Positions 33,845-42,608 of a stretch of 51,243 nucleotides of DNA are shown here, piece after piece. How positions within the stretch are numbered: position 1 is the stretch's first letter; each line of letters starts with the position of its first letter. The stretch comes from Streptomyces sp. CBMA291 (GTDB lineage Bacteria > Actinomycetota > Actinomycetes > Streptomycetales > Streptomycetaceae): positions 1 to 51,243 of the forward strand of contig NZ_MSJP01000044.1 in assembly GCF_014596525.1 (NCBI RefSeq), read 5' to 3'. The translations under genes and the position numbers were made by a program. The notes below the pieces were generated by a model that did not search any database, was not told the DNA's origin, and saw nothing but the letters and a program-made list of their open reading frames with translations.

Positions 33845-36265
33845 ATGTCCATTTTCAGTTCTGACCACGCCGTCATGCCCGAGAACGACGAGATCGTCGA
33901 GGCCGCCGAGGCCACCGACACCGTCGAGACCGAGGCCGACACCCTCGACATCAAGATCGACACGGATGTCGACGCCGACACCGTCGCCGACATCGAGGCG
34001 GCCGTCGCGGACGTCGACGCCGACATCGACGCCGAGGCCGACGAGGAGCCCGCCGAGCCGACCCTCACCTTCGGTGACCTGGGTCTGCCCGAGGGCATCG
34101 TGCGCAAGCTCGCGCAGAACGGCGTGACCACCCCCTTCCCGATCCAGGCGGCGACCATCCCGGACGCCCTGGCCGGCAAGGACATCCTCGGCCGCGGCCG
34201 TACCGGCTCCGGCAAGACCCTCTCCTTCGGTCTGCCGCTGCTCGCCACCCTGGCCGACGGGCACACCGAGAAGAAGAAGCCCCGCGGCGTCATCCTCACC
34301 CCGACCCGTGAGCTGGCGATGCAGGTCGCGGACGCCCTCCAGCCCTACGGCGACGTGCTCGGCCTCAAGATGAAGGTCGTCTGCGGCGGTACGTCCATGG
34401 GCAACCAGATCTACGCCCTGGAGCGCGGCGTCGACATCCTCGTCGCCACCCCGGGCCGTCTGCGCGACATCATCAACCGCGGCGCCTGCTCCCTGGAGCA
34501 GGTCCGGATCGCGGTCCTCGACGAGGCCGACCAGATGGCCGACCTGGGCTTCCTGCCCGAGGTCACCGAGCTGCTCGACCAGGTCCCCGAGGGCGGCCAG
34601 CGTCTCCTCTTCTCCGCCACCCTGGAGAACGAGATCGACACCCTGGTGAAGCGCTACCTGGTGGACCCGATCACGCACGAGGTCGACCCGTCCGCCGGTG
34701 CCGTCACCACGATGACCCACCACGTCCTCGTCGTGAAGCCGAAGGACAAGGCGCCGGTCACCGCCGCCATCGCCGCCCGCAAGGGCCGCACCATCATCTT
34801 CGTCCGCACCCAGCTGGGCGCCGACCGCATCGCCGAGCAGCTCCGCGACGCCGGTGTGAAGGCCGACGCGCTGCACGGCGGCATGACCCAGGGCGCCCGT
34901 ACGCGGACCCTCGCCGACTTCAAGGAGGGCTACGTCAACGCGCTCGTCGCGACCGACGTCGCCGCCCGAGGCATCCACGTCGACGGCATCGACCTGGTCC
35001 TCAACGTGGACCCGGCGGGCGACCACAAGGACTACCTGCACCGCTCGGGCCGTACCGCCCGCGCCGGCCGCTCCGGTGTCGTGGTCTCCCTGGCCCTGCC
35101 GCACCAGCGCCGTCAGATCTTCCGGCTGATGGAGGACGCGGGCGTCGACGCCTCGCGCCACATCGTCGGCGGTGCCGGCGCGTTCGACCCCGAGGTCGCC
35201 GAGATCACCGGCGCCCGTTCGCTGACCGAGGTCCAGGCCGACTCGGCGAACAACTCGGCCAAGCAGGCCGAGCGCGAGGTCGTCGACCTGACCAAGCAGC
35301 TTGAGCGCCTCCAGCGCCGTGCCGTCGAGCTGCGCGAGGAGGCCGACCGTCTGGTGGCCCGCGCCGCCCGTGAGCGTGGCGAGGACCCCGAGGCCGCCGT
35401 CGCCGAGGTGACCGAGGCCGCCGAGGCCGAGGTCGCCGCCGCCGCCGTCGAGGCCGAGCGTGCCGCGCGCCAGGAGGAGCAGCGCCGCGAGGAGCGCCCG
35501 GCCCGTGACGAGCGGGGCAACTACGAGCGCCGTGACCGTGGCGGCTTCCGCCGTGACGACCGCGACGACCGTGGCGACCGCGGTGGCTTCCGTGGCGGTG
35601 ACCGCGGTGGCGACCGTGGTGGTTTCCGTGGCGGTGACCGTCCGTCCGGTGGCTTCCGTCGTGACGACCGCCCCTCGGGTGGTTTCAACCGTGACGACCG
35701 CGGCGGTGACCGTGGTGGTTTCCGTGGCGGCGACCGCCCCTCCGGTGGCTTCCGTCGCGACGACCGCCCCTCGGGTGGCTTCAACCGTGACGACCGCGGT
35801 GGCGACCGTGGTGGTTTCCGTGGCGGCGACCGCCCCTCCGGTGGCTTCCGTCGCGACGACCGCCCCTCCGGTGGCTTCAACCGTGACGACCGTGGCGGCG
35901 ACCGTGGTGGCCGTTCCTTCGAGCGTCGTGACGACCGCCCCTCCGGTGGCTTCCGTCGTGACGACCGCCCCTCGGGTGGCTTCAACCGTGACGACCGCCC
36001 CTCCGGTGGCTTCAACCGTGACGACCGTGGCGGCGACCGCGGCGGCCGTTCCTTCGAGCGCCGCGACGACCGCCCCGCCGGCGGCCACCGTGGCAGCGAC
36101 CGTCCGTTCAACCGCGACCGTCGTGACGACCGCCCCGCGGGCGGCTTCCGCTCCAGTGGCGGCGACCGCCCCTACGGCCGTCGTGACGACCACCGCGGCA
36201 CCGGCTCGACCGGCGGCTCCTTCGGCCGCCGCGACGACAAGCCGCGCTGGAAGCGCAACGGCTGA
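33845..36265 (+). CDS. DEAD-box RNA helicase with RGG-type repeat tail
   Basis: 806 residues. The order is an acidic leader (residues 1-72), a Q motif (TFGDLGLPEGIVRKLAQNGVTTPFPIQ), Walker A GRGRTGSGKT (about 116-125), PTRELAMQ, TPGRL, LDEADQM (DEAD at 226-229), SATLE, and HRSGRTARAGRSG. A coiled, Ala/Glu/Arg-rich linker follows, then residues from about 559 to the end. That end region is a DRGG/DRPSGGF(R/N)R repeat domain resembling eukaryotic RGG boxes. It probably remodels structured RNA in the cold or within RNA-degrading assemblies. ATG 33875 (MPENDE) is an alternative start. Confidence 0.95.
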   Translation: MSIFSSDHAVMPENDEIVEAAEATDTVETEADTLDIKIDTDVDADTVADIEAAVADVDADIDAEADEEPAEPTLTFGDLGLPEGIVRKLAQNGVTTPFPIQAATIPDALAGKDILGRGRTGSGKTLSFGLPLLATLADGHTEKKKPRGVILTPTRELAMQVADALQPYGDVLGLKMKVVCGGTSMGNQIYALERGVDILVATPGRLRDIINRGACSLEQVRIAVLDEADQMADLGFLPEVTELLDQVPEGGQRLLFSATLENEIDTLVKRYLVDPITHEVDPSAGAVTTMTHHVLVVKPKDKAPVTAAIAARKGRTIIFVRTQLGADRIAEQLRDAGVKADALHGGMTQGARTRTLADFKEGYVNALVATDVAARGIHVDGIDLVLNVDPAGDHKDYLHRSGRTARAGRSGVVVSLALPHQRRQIFRLMEDAGVDASRHIVGGAGAFDPEVAEITGARSLTEVQADSANNSAKQAEREVVDLTKQLERLQRRAVELREEADRLVARAARERGEDPEAAVAEVTEAAEAEVAAAAVEAERAARQEEQRREERPARDERGNYERRDRGGFRRDDRDDRGDRGGFRGGDRGGDRGGFRGGDRPSGGFRRDDRPSGGFNRDDRGGDRGGFRGGDRPSGGFRRDDRPSGGFNRDDRGGDRGGFRGGDRPSGGFRRDDRPSGGFNRDDRGGDRGGRSFERRDDRPSGGFRRDDRPSGGFNRDDRPSGGFNRDDRGGDRGGRSFERRDDRPAGGHRGSDRPFNRDRRDDRPAGGFRSSGGDRPYGRRDDHRGTGSTGGSFGRRDDKPRWKRNG
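35520..36130 (+). repeat. Coding repeats of the helicase tail (96-bp higher-order unit)
   Basis: The tail is built from DDRPSGGFNRDDRGGD and RGGFRGGDRPSGGFRR blocks, together a 32-residue unit. It appears twice almost perfectly, followed by variants with RSFERRDDRP. DNA identity between copies is very high. Confidence 0.9.
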
Positions 36266-36285
36266 GCGCCACTGACCTGACGGAA

Positions 36286-36320
36286 CAGGGCCCGTACGAC
36301 CTCGTGTCGTACGGGCCCTG
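36286..36320 (+). terminator. Terminator after the DEAD-box gene
   Basis: A perfect 15-bp stem CAGGGCCCGTACGAC (36286-36300) pairs with 36306-36320, 5-nt loop. Confidence 0.85.
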
Positions 36321-36478
36321 ATTCGTACCCCTGTACGGAGGTATACGCTCAGCCGGTCGACGCGGGGGGAAGTGCCGGCCAGGGGCCCGGCGAGGACTCC
36401 TCCCCGCATCCCGTATCGCGGGCTGCGAGGACCCCCTCCGCACCCGCATCGCGGGCCGCCCCGGGGAGGGACCCCTCT

Positions 36479-39400
36479 TTGTCTCGTTTCGTCAGCGTGC
36501 GGCGGCCCCGTGCGCGCATCGCCGTCCTCACCACCGCGCTGCTCGCCTCCGGAGCCGCCCTCGGGCAGCCCACGATGGCCGCGCAGACCGCCGGGGTCGA
36601 ACGGCTGGACATCACCCCGAGCCTGCGGACCGAACCCCGGCACGACACCGTCGCCGCCGTCGGCCCGACCGGCTACGCCCACACGCCCGAACCGGCCGAC
36701 GGGCGCACGGGCGCCCCGCTGGAGTGGACCGACTTCGCGACGGGCGGCAGCGTGACGCTCGGCACGGGCGCGGGCGCCACGGGCACGGGCTCGACCGGCT
36801 CCGCCTTCGGGGACTTCGCCGAGTTCGGCACCGGCGGCCGGTACGCGTACGTCACCCAGAGCGGCGCCCCCGCGCTCCGCGATCTGACCACCGGTGCCCA
36901 ACGCCCCCTGGCCGTCCCCCCGAACGCGCGCTACCAGGCACTGCTGGGCGAGACGGTCCTCTTCCGGGAATACGCCTCCGCCGAGGCCCCCGGGACCGCC
37001 ACCGGCTTCCTCCTCACCCGCGCCGACGACCCGGCCGCGCCCCCCGTCCCCGTCACCGGCTGGCCCGCCGACGCCAGGCCCGCCACCGCGCGGCTCGTCG
37101 CGGGCGACGGCACGGCGGCCGTCCTCCGCTTCGGACGCGCGGCGGGCTCCTCCGACGCCACCGACCTCGGTCTCGTCGACCTGCGGACCGGCGCCCTGAC
37201 CGTCCTGCCCATGCCCGCGGGGGCGGAGGTCGGCGCGGTCGCCGTCAGCCCCGACAGGCTCGTCTGGGTGGACGGCGACCGTGTCGCGCACCTGCGCGAA
37301 CGGACCGCCCCGACCGGCGCGGAGCGGCTCCTGTCGCTCCCCGGGGGCCTGTCCCCCTCCCGTATCGGCCTCGTCGGCGAATGGGTCCTCGCCCTCGGCG
37401 ACACCCCCGGCCCCGCCCTGACCCGTACGCTCCTCGCGCTCCACCCCGACGGGCGTACGCAGAAGCTCCTCGGCGGCGCCGAGGGCGGGTTGACCCAGAT
37501 CGCGGGCGGCGGGGCGGCCGTCGTCGGCGGCGCATCCGCCACCGACTGGGCGCTCTTCAGGATCCAGCCCGGCAAGAACGGCGGCGCCCCCGCCCTGGAG
37601 AAGCTGCGCCGCATCGACCCGCTGCCGGTGCGCACCGACGGGATCGCGCTCGGCGGAGGACGGCTCACGACCCTGGAGCAGGACGGCCCCAAGGGCCCCG
37701 GCTTCTACGGCCGGACGCTGCCGGTCGGCCCGGTGCGGACCGGGCAGTCCGCCCCGGCGTGGCAGGGCGCGGAGCCGGGCGCCGAACGGCTGCCGACCCC
37801 GCTCTTCGACGGCGGCGACGGACGTACGGTCTCCTTCCCGCGCCTCCCGGCCGCCGGGCGTGCCGTCGTCGCCCGTACCGTCGACGGCAGGACCGTCCGG
37901 GTCCCCGTCGGACAGGACGGCCGGATCGCCGACGCCTTCGGGCGGTGGGCGGTCTTCCAGACCGGGACCCCGGCGGCGGGGCAGCTCGTCGCGGGCGGCG
38001 AGACGCTCGTCGTCGACACGGAGGCGGCGAGGACCGTGTCCCGGCAGGCGCAGACGGCGGCGGCGCTGTGGGGCGACACCCTGTTCACCGGTACGGGGAC
38101 GGGCGGCGAGGTCGCCCGCAAGGACCTGACCACCGGCAAGGACCTCGGCAAGATCGCGACCGGCTCCGGCTGCCCCCTGACGGAACTCCAGACGGCGGGC
38201 GGACGCTGGCTCTACTGGGCCTGCGGGGCGTACGCGAAGCAGGGCGTCGTCGATCTGCGGAGCGGCGCCCGGATCGCGCTGCCCGCCTCGTACGGCACGG
38301 GCGGTCTCCTCGGCGACGGCTACTACGTGGACCAGTACTCCTCGTACCTCCGGCTGGTCGACGTCTCCTCCGGGCGGGCCGTGACGAGCACCCTGCCCAG
38401 CACCACGCCGGTGCCGGGCGGGCGCCGGGAGAGCTGGGCGGTGGACCGGTTCGGCGGCGGCATCGCGTACAAGGACACCGCCGACCTCGTCCATGTCATG
38501 TGGCCGGGCGTCCCCGCCTCCGACCTGACCACGGTCGGCACGGGCGCGCCCGGCACGCTGCGGGCGGCGACCGACTGGAAGGCCTCCTGGCCGCTGTCGA
38601 AGCCCGTGTCGATCTGGCAGCTGACGCTCCGCCACAAGGCGACCGGGACGGTGCTGCGCACGTACGGCGGGAACGAGGCCCGGGGGCGGCTCGGCGCGCT
38701 CTGGAACGGCAAGGACGCGTCCGGCCGCCCGGCGGTGAACGGCGCCTACACCTGGACGCTGTGGGCGAAGCCCGCCGACGGCCGGGGCCCCGACCTGACG
38801 TTCTCCGGGACCGTGGCCGTCACCGGCGGCACCCCCGTCTGGCACGACCTGGTGGGCGAGGACGGCTTCGGCGATCTGCTGGTCATGGACAAGACCGGGG
38901 TGGTCTCCCTGTACCGGGGCACGGGCACGGGCGCCCTCTCCGGCCGGGTGGCGGGCTCCACCGCCCGCTTCGCCGCCGCTACGCTGCTCGTCCCGTTCGG
39001 CGACGTCAACGGCGACCGCTGCCCGGACGTCCTGGTACGCCAGGGCGACCAGCTGCGCGCCTACCGGCCCGGCTGCGGCAAGGTCCTGACCCCGTCATCG
39101 CCGTACACGGTGATCGGTTCGGGCTGGAAGCAGTACGACCAGCTGACCTCGCCCGGGGACATGAACGGCGACGGATACGCGGACCTGGTGGCGCGTCAGG
39201 CGTCGACGGGGGACATGTACTTCTACGGCGGCACGGCGGACCACCGTCTCAAGGCCCGGGTGCGGATCGGCACGAACTGGAAGACGTACAAGCGGATCAT
39301 CGGAGTCGGAGACCTGAACGGCGACCGCAGGGGCGACCTGCTCGGCCTGGACACCGCCGGAGTCCTGTGGAAGTACCACGCGACGGCCACGGGCGGGGTC

Positions 39401-39592
39401 ACCGCCCGGACCAAGACGGGCTGGGGCGCCTTCACCGCCGTCACCGGCGCGGGCGACCTGACGGGCGACGCCCGCCCCGACCTCCTGACCCGCGACACCG
39501 CAGGCCGCCTGTGGCGCTACAACGGCCCGTCCTTCACGACCCGAACCCTTGTCGGCACGGGGGGATGGAACACGTTCGCTTCGCTGTCCTGA
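36479..39592 (+). CDS. Secreted FG-GAP/VCBS repeat protein
   Basis: 1037 residues. A TTG start at 36479 is used because GGGGAGGG lies 9 nt upstream; GTG 36497 is the alternative. A Sec-type signal (ARIAVLTTALLASGAALG) is followed by a large beta-rich region that may form a propeller. Next comes an FlgD-like Ig domain (VSIWQLTLRHKATGTVLRTY; NGKDASGRPAVNGAYTW). Four FG-GAP/VCBS repeats then read DVNGDRCPDVLV, DMNGDGYADLVA, DLNGDRRGDLLG and DLTGDARPDLLT. The D-x-N-G-D-x-x-x-D loops bind calcium in related proteins. It is exported and probably a cell-surface or adhesive protein. Confidence 0.88.
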   Translation: MSRFVSVRRPRARIAVLTTALLASGAALGQPTMAAQTAGVERLDITPSLRTEPRHDTVAAVGPTGYAHTPEPADGRTGAPLEWTDFATGGSVTLGTGAGATGTGSTGSAFGDFAEFGTGGRYAYVTQSGAPALRDLTTGAQRPLAVPPNARYQALLGETVLFREYASAEAPGTATGFLLTRADDPAAPPVPVTGWPADARPATARLVAGDGTAAVLRFGRAAGSSDATDLGLVDLRTGALTVLPMPAGAEVGAVAVSPDRLVWVDGDRVAHLRERTAPTGAERLLSLPGGLSPSRIGLVGEWVLALGDTPGPALTRTLLALHPDGRTQKLLGGAEGGLTQIAGGGAAVVGGASATDWALFRIQPGKNGGAPALEKLRRIDPLPVRTDGIALGGGRLTTLEQDGPKGPGFYGRTLPVGPVRTGQSAPAWQGAEPGAERLPTPLFDGGDGRTVSFPRLPAAGRAVVARTVDGRTVRVPVGQDGRIADAFGRWAVFQTGTPAAGQLVAGGETLVVDTEAARTVSRQAQTAAALWGDTLFTGTGTGGEVARKDLTTGKDLGKIATGSGCPLTELQTAGGRWLYWACGAYAKQGVVDLRSGARIALPASYGTGGLLGDGYYVDQYSSYLRLVDVSSGRAVTSTLPSTTPVPGGRRESWAVDRFGGGIAYKDTADLVHVMWPGVPASDLTTVGTGAPGTLRAATDWKASWPLSKPVSIWQLTLRHKATGTVLRTYGGNEARGRLGALWNGKDASGRPAVNGAYTWTLWAKPADGRGPDLTFSGTVAVTGGTPVWHDLVGEDGFGDLLVMDKTGVVSLYRGTGTGALSGRVAGSTARFAAATLLVPFGDVNGDRCPDVLVRQGDQLRAYRPGCGKVLTPSSPYTVIGSGWKQYDQLTSPGDMNGDGYADLVARQASTGDMYFYGGTADHRLKARVRIGTNWKTYKRIIGVGDLNGDRRGDLLGLDTAGVLWKYHATATGGVTARTKTGWGAFTAVTGAGDLTGDARPDLLTRDTAGRLWRYNGPSFTTRTLVGTGGWNTFASLS

Positions 39593-39626
39593 GGGGTGGG
39601 TCGAGCCGTGGGATGGGGCGAGGCCC

Positions 39627-39671
39627 GCACCTGGGCGCGGGGTGCGCCGTCCCGCTCCCGCGCCCAGGTGC
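39627..39671 (+). terminator. Terminator after the FG-GAP gene
   Basis: A perfect 15-bp stem GCACCTGGGCGCGGG (39627-39641) pairs with 39657-39671, 15-nt loop. Confidence 0.75.
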
Positions 39672-39808
39672 CCCCGGGCGCGGCGCGCCCTCCGCTCCGC
39701 ACCGGATGACGGCCGACCTCACTACGCGGCGCGCCCTCCACCCCGTGTCGGATACCCGATCGGTTCCGGCAGCCTCTCGGGCTATGCTGCACGGGTGCCC
39801 TCGTGCAG

Positions 39809-39881
39809 GGGCCGTTAGCTCAATTGGCAGAGCAGTGGACTTTTAATCCATTGGTTGTGGGTTCGAGTCCCACACGGCCTA
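39809..39881 (+). tRNA. tRNA-Lys (TTT)
   Basis: Plus-strand cloverleaf: acceptor GGGCCGT/ACGGCCT (first pair G-T), anticodon stem GTGGA/TCCAT with loop CTTTTAA (TTT), T-loop GTTCGAG. CCA is not encoded. A -10-like TATGCT lies at 39783-39788. It marks the left edge of the accessory segment. Confidence 0.94.
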
Positions 39882-39886
39882 CCGAA

Positions 39887-39923
39887 TCGGGCCCAGGTCA
39901 GAAGGTTTCTGGCTTGGGCCCGA
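39887..39923 (+). terminator. Terminator of tRNA-Lys
   Basis: A 17-bp stem with two G-U pairs (39887-39903 with 39907-39923, TCGGGCCCA/TGGGCCCGA outer part) is followed by AGTGTTTTCC. Confidence 0.85.
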
Positions 39924-39971
39924 AGTGTTTTCCGGGGCCGGGGGACGAGGTTCCCGGGTTTCGGTCGTGGG

Positions 39972-40415
39972 CTACGACCAGCCGTGTTCGGTGAGTGGTT
40001 CGCCGCCGTCGAGGTAGCCGAGCAGGCCGGCGGCCGGGTACTCGATGATGTCTTCGGGCAGGTCGTGTACGGCCCACCAGCGCAGGTCGAGGCACTTGTC
40101 GGGCTCGCGGTTGACGGGTTCGCCCTGCCATTCGGTGGCCTCGAAGAACAGGCCGATCCGCTCGGTCCCGGGGCTCTGCCGGTGGTGGACGACGTGCACG
40201 AGCCGCAGGTGTCCGGGGTCGACCTCGACGCCGGTCTCCTCGCGCAGTTCGCGCGCGGCGCCGGTGGTGAGCGGTTCGCTGGTGTCGAGTTTGCCGGAGG
40301 GGGCGTGCCAGCGGCCGTGACCGTACGGGCCGCCGCGCTGCGACAGCAGCACCTTGTCGCCGTCGCGCAGGATCACGTGCGTGTCGATCACGGGGGTCGC
40401 GGGTGTTGCGTTCAT
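39972..40415 (-). CDS. Nudix hydrolase
   Basis: 147 residues. The Nudix box runs from Gly41 to Val63: GKLDTSEPLTTG then AARELREETGV, a full G-x5-E-x7-R-E-x2-E-E-x-G-hydrophobic match. Family members hydrolyse nucleoside diphosphate derivatives such as damaged or modified NTPs. It is the last gene of the glycosylase operon: its ATG overlaps the stop of the thymidylate-kinase-like gene (ATGA, 40412-40415). A nucleotide substrate produced or scavenged by the operon is the natural guess; specificity cannot be read from sequence. Confidence 0.93.
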   Translation of the reverse strand: MNATPATPVIDTHVILRDGDKVLLSQRGGPYGHGRWHAPSGKLDTSEPLTTGAARELREETGVEVDPGHLRLVHVVHHRQSPGTERIGLFFEATEWQGEPVNREPDKCLDLRWWAVHDLPEDIIEYPAAGLLGYLDGGEPLTEHGWS

Positions 40416-41116
40416 GGGGTCACCGTGGGGTCGTCGTGCGGGTGCGGGTGCGGGTGCGGGTGCGGGTGCGGGTGCGGGTGCGGGTGCGGGTGCGGCGGTT
40501 CGACGCTACCGCCGTGCCGGGGTATGGCGTCGGCGATTCGCTTCGCTACGTCCGTGGGGGTGGCGTGGGTGGAGTCGAGTACGAGCACCTCGACGCCGAG
40601 GGACGTCATGGTCCGCGCGGCCCGGTGGTAGAGCGCGGCCTCGCGGGCGGGTCCGTCGGGGTCGTCGTGGAAGCGGTGGCGCCTGCCGCGCTCTGCGAGG
40701 CGGGCCGCGATGTCCTTCGGCCCGGCGGTGAGGATCACGGCGAGGTCGGGCAGCAGGACGTGCCGGTTCAGCGCGAGCACGAACGGTTCGGGGACTCCGT
40801 CGAGCGGTTGGAGAACGAGACTCGACGCGAGGTAGCGGTCGCAGACGACGGTCTCGCCGGCCCGGAGCCGGGGGAGGAGTTCGGTCTCGATGTGTTCGTA
40901 GCGGTTGGCGGCGACGAGACAGGCGAGGGCGTGTCCGTGGACGCGGTCGGCCTCGGCCCGGGTGAAGCGGCCGAGCAGGCTCGCCGAGGGCTCCGTCGTC
41001 GTGTGGACGCCGGGGACACGGCCGCCGAGCAGATGGCCGAGTTCGGCGACCGTGGTCGACTTCCCGACGCCGCTCGGGCCGTCGAGGGTGAGGAACACGC
41101 CGGGGTACGCGGTCAT
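40412..41116 (-). CDS. Thymidylate-kinase-like nucleotide kinase with (His-Pro) tail
   Basis: 234 residues from ATG 41116. It contains the P-loop LDGPSGVGKSTT (Walker A at 13-20) and the dTMP-kinase-type DRY motif (VVCDRYLASSLVLQPLDG). A lid-like segment (ARLAERGRRHRF) is also present. The fold is the deoxynucleotide/thymidylate kinase group, but the gene lies in an accessory operon, so a modified nucleotide substrate is possible. The C terminus is about eleven Pro-His dipeptides encoded by a GGTGCG hexamer repeat. It overlaps both neighbours by 4 nt (ATGA), showing translational coupling. Confidence 0.88.
   Translation of the reverse strand: MTAYPGVFLTLDGPSGVGKSTTVAELGHLLGGRVPGVHTTTEPSASLLGRFTRAEADRVHGHALACLVAANRYEHIETELLPRLRAGETVVCDRYLASSLVLQPLDGVPEPFVLALNRHVLLPDLAVILTAGPKDIAARLAERGRRHRFHDDPDGPAREAALYHRAARTMTSLGVEVLVLDSTHATPTDVAKRIADAIPRHGGSVEPPHPHPHPHPHPHPHPHPHPHDDPTVTP
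40436..40494. repeat. GGTGCG hexamer microsatellite
   Basis: Nine perfect GGTGCG units (40441-40494) plus a partial unit encode the (Pro-His)n tail of the kinase on the minus strand. Changes in unit number would keep the frame. Confidence 0.95.
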
Positions 41117-42608
41117 GCGACGACCCCCGGGCGGTTGCGGTCGTGCTGCTCGCGGGTCAGCCGGGCGAGTGTCGCCCGCAGGGTGGGCAGGGGGACGGTC
41201 CCGAACTGGAGGCCGACGGAGAAGTTGAACTCGTCGCGCTGCCGCATGGACTCGTCGGCACCGGCGGCGGTGAGGTCGACGTCGGAGTACGCGAGCAGGG
41301 CGTCGGGCTCGTACCCGGCGGCGGTGAGCCGCTGCCAGACCGGTGTACCGGGGTAGGGCCGGAACTCGAACACGCTCGCCCGGAAGCGGCCGGAGCCGTA
41401 CTGGTCGGTGATGTTCCACAGGGTGTGGATGTGGCGCACGGTGGCGTCGAGATCCGCCTGCTCTTCCCCCGGGTACCCGAGGATGAAGTACCCCTTCACG
41501 CCGATGCCGCGGGCGAGCAGCCGGGCGGCGACCTTCTCGGTCATCTCCGCCGTGATCCGCTTGTCCATTCCGGCGAGCACCCGGTCGCTGCCCGACTCGA
41601 TGCCGAGGGCGACCTCGCGCAGCCCGTTCGCCTTGAGCATGTCGAGCATGGCGTCGTCGAGGCGGTCGAGTACGTTGATCCGCCCCGTGGCGTCCCACCC
41701 GGCACCGGTCGCCGATCCGGTGCCGGGTGAACGCCTCCATCTGCGGGACGATCACGCGCTTGGCGCCGAGGAACAGGTCGTCGACGAACCGGTACGCGGT
41801 CGTCCCGTGGGTCTCGTGCAGATGGTCGAGCTCGGCGACGATGCTCTCGGGTGAGCGGGGCCGGATCGTCACGTCGGGGTTGGCCGAGACGGCGGCGCCG
41901 CAGAACCCGCAGTCGTACGGGCACCCGCGCGAGCCGACGATGTTCGCCTCGGTCCGGCCGTCGTCGGCGACGTACGGGTCCTGCGGCAGGAAGGCGCGGT
42001 TCACGAGCGGCAGGGCGTCGATGTCCGGGCTCAGCCAGTGGGCGGTGTCGCCGCGCGCGATAACCGGCGGCGTGGGTGCCGAGCAGCCGGTCGCGCCACA
42101 GCACCCCGGGCAGTTCGGCGCGGCGGCGCTCGTCCGCGAGCAGCGCGGCGACCCGGGTCTCGCCCTCGCCGACGACCAGGGCGCGCAGGTTGCCCATGCG
42201 GGGGTCGTCGAGGACGCGGGCGGGCATCGCGCGGGCGTGGTGGCCGCCGACCATGAGCGCGATCCCGGGGTCCAGCAGTGCGGTGATCCGGGCCGACATC
42301 TCGTACGTGGGGGCGAGCAGGTTCATCCCCACCCACCGGGGCCGGACGGCGTTGATCAGACGGGCGGTCTCGGTGACGCCGAGGCCGTGTGCCTCGGCGT
42401 CCAGCAAGCCGACGTTGAATCCCGCGTGTTGGGCGTAGGTGGCGATGTACGCCATCCCGAGGACGGGCAGGGTGTAGTCGTTCGTCCGGGGCCGCAGCGC
42501 GTAGTCGCGGAGCGGGGCGTTCACGAACAGGGCGTCGAGGACCCGGGTCGGGTCGGCGCCGGTGATCAGTTCAGGGGCGGTGCTGTCCTCCGTGGCCGTT
42601 AACGGCAT
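41113..42608 (-). pseudogene. B12-binding radical SAM protein broken by two frameshifts
   Basis: Three reading frames together make one full-length protein of about 500 residues. Frame 1 (42608 to about 42060) gives the N terminus and a cobalamin-binding-like domain (FVNAPLRDYALRPR; GFNVGLLDAEAHGLG; LMVGGHHA). Frame 2 (about 42050-41702) carries the radical SAM cluster CPYDCGFC (41900-41923). Frame 3 (about 41697-41113) carries ALGIESGSDRVL and KGYFILGYPGEE. The breaks fall in a (CG)4 run at 42052-42059 and a GGG run at 41698-41700. The product would belong to the B12-dependent radical SAM methylase/cyclase group. Sequencing error is the main alternative. Confidence 0.85.

Noticed and set aside
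33794..38845. 1683-codon minus-strand open frame across the helicase and FG-GAP genes
   Set aside because: It is antisense to two well-supported genes and consists of repetitive Gly/Arg/Val text.
40412..42004. 530-codon fused frame joining radical SAM and kinase
   Set aside because: An artefact of the frameshift: the middle part (41700 to about 41116) is out-of-frame radical SAM sequence. The kinase has its own start at 41116.
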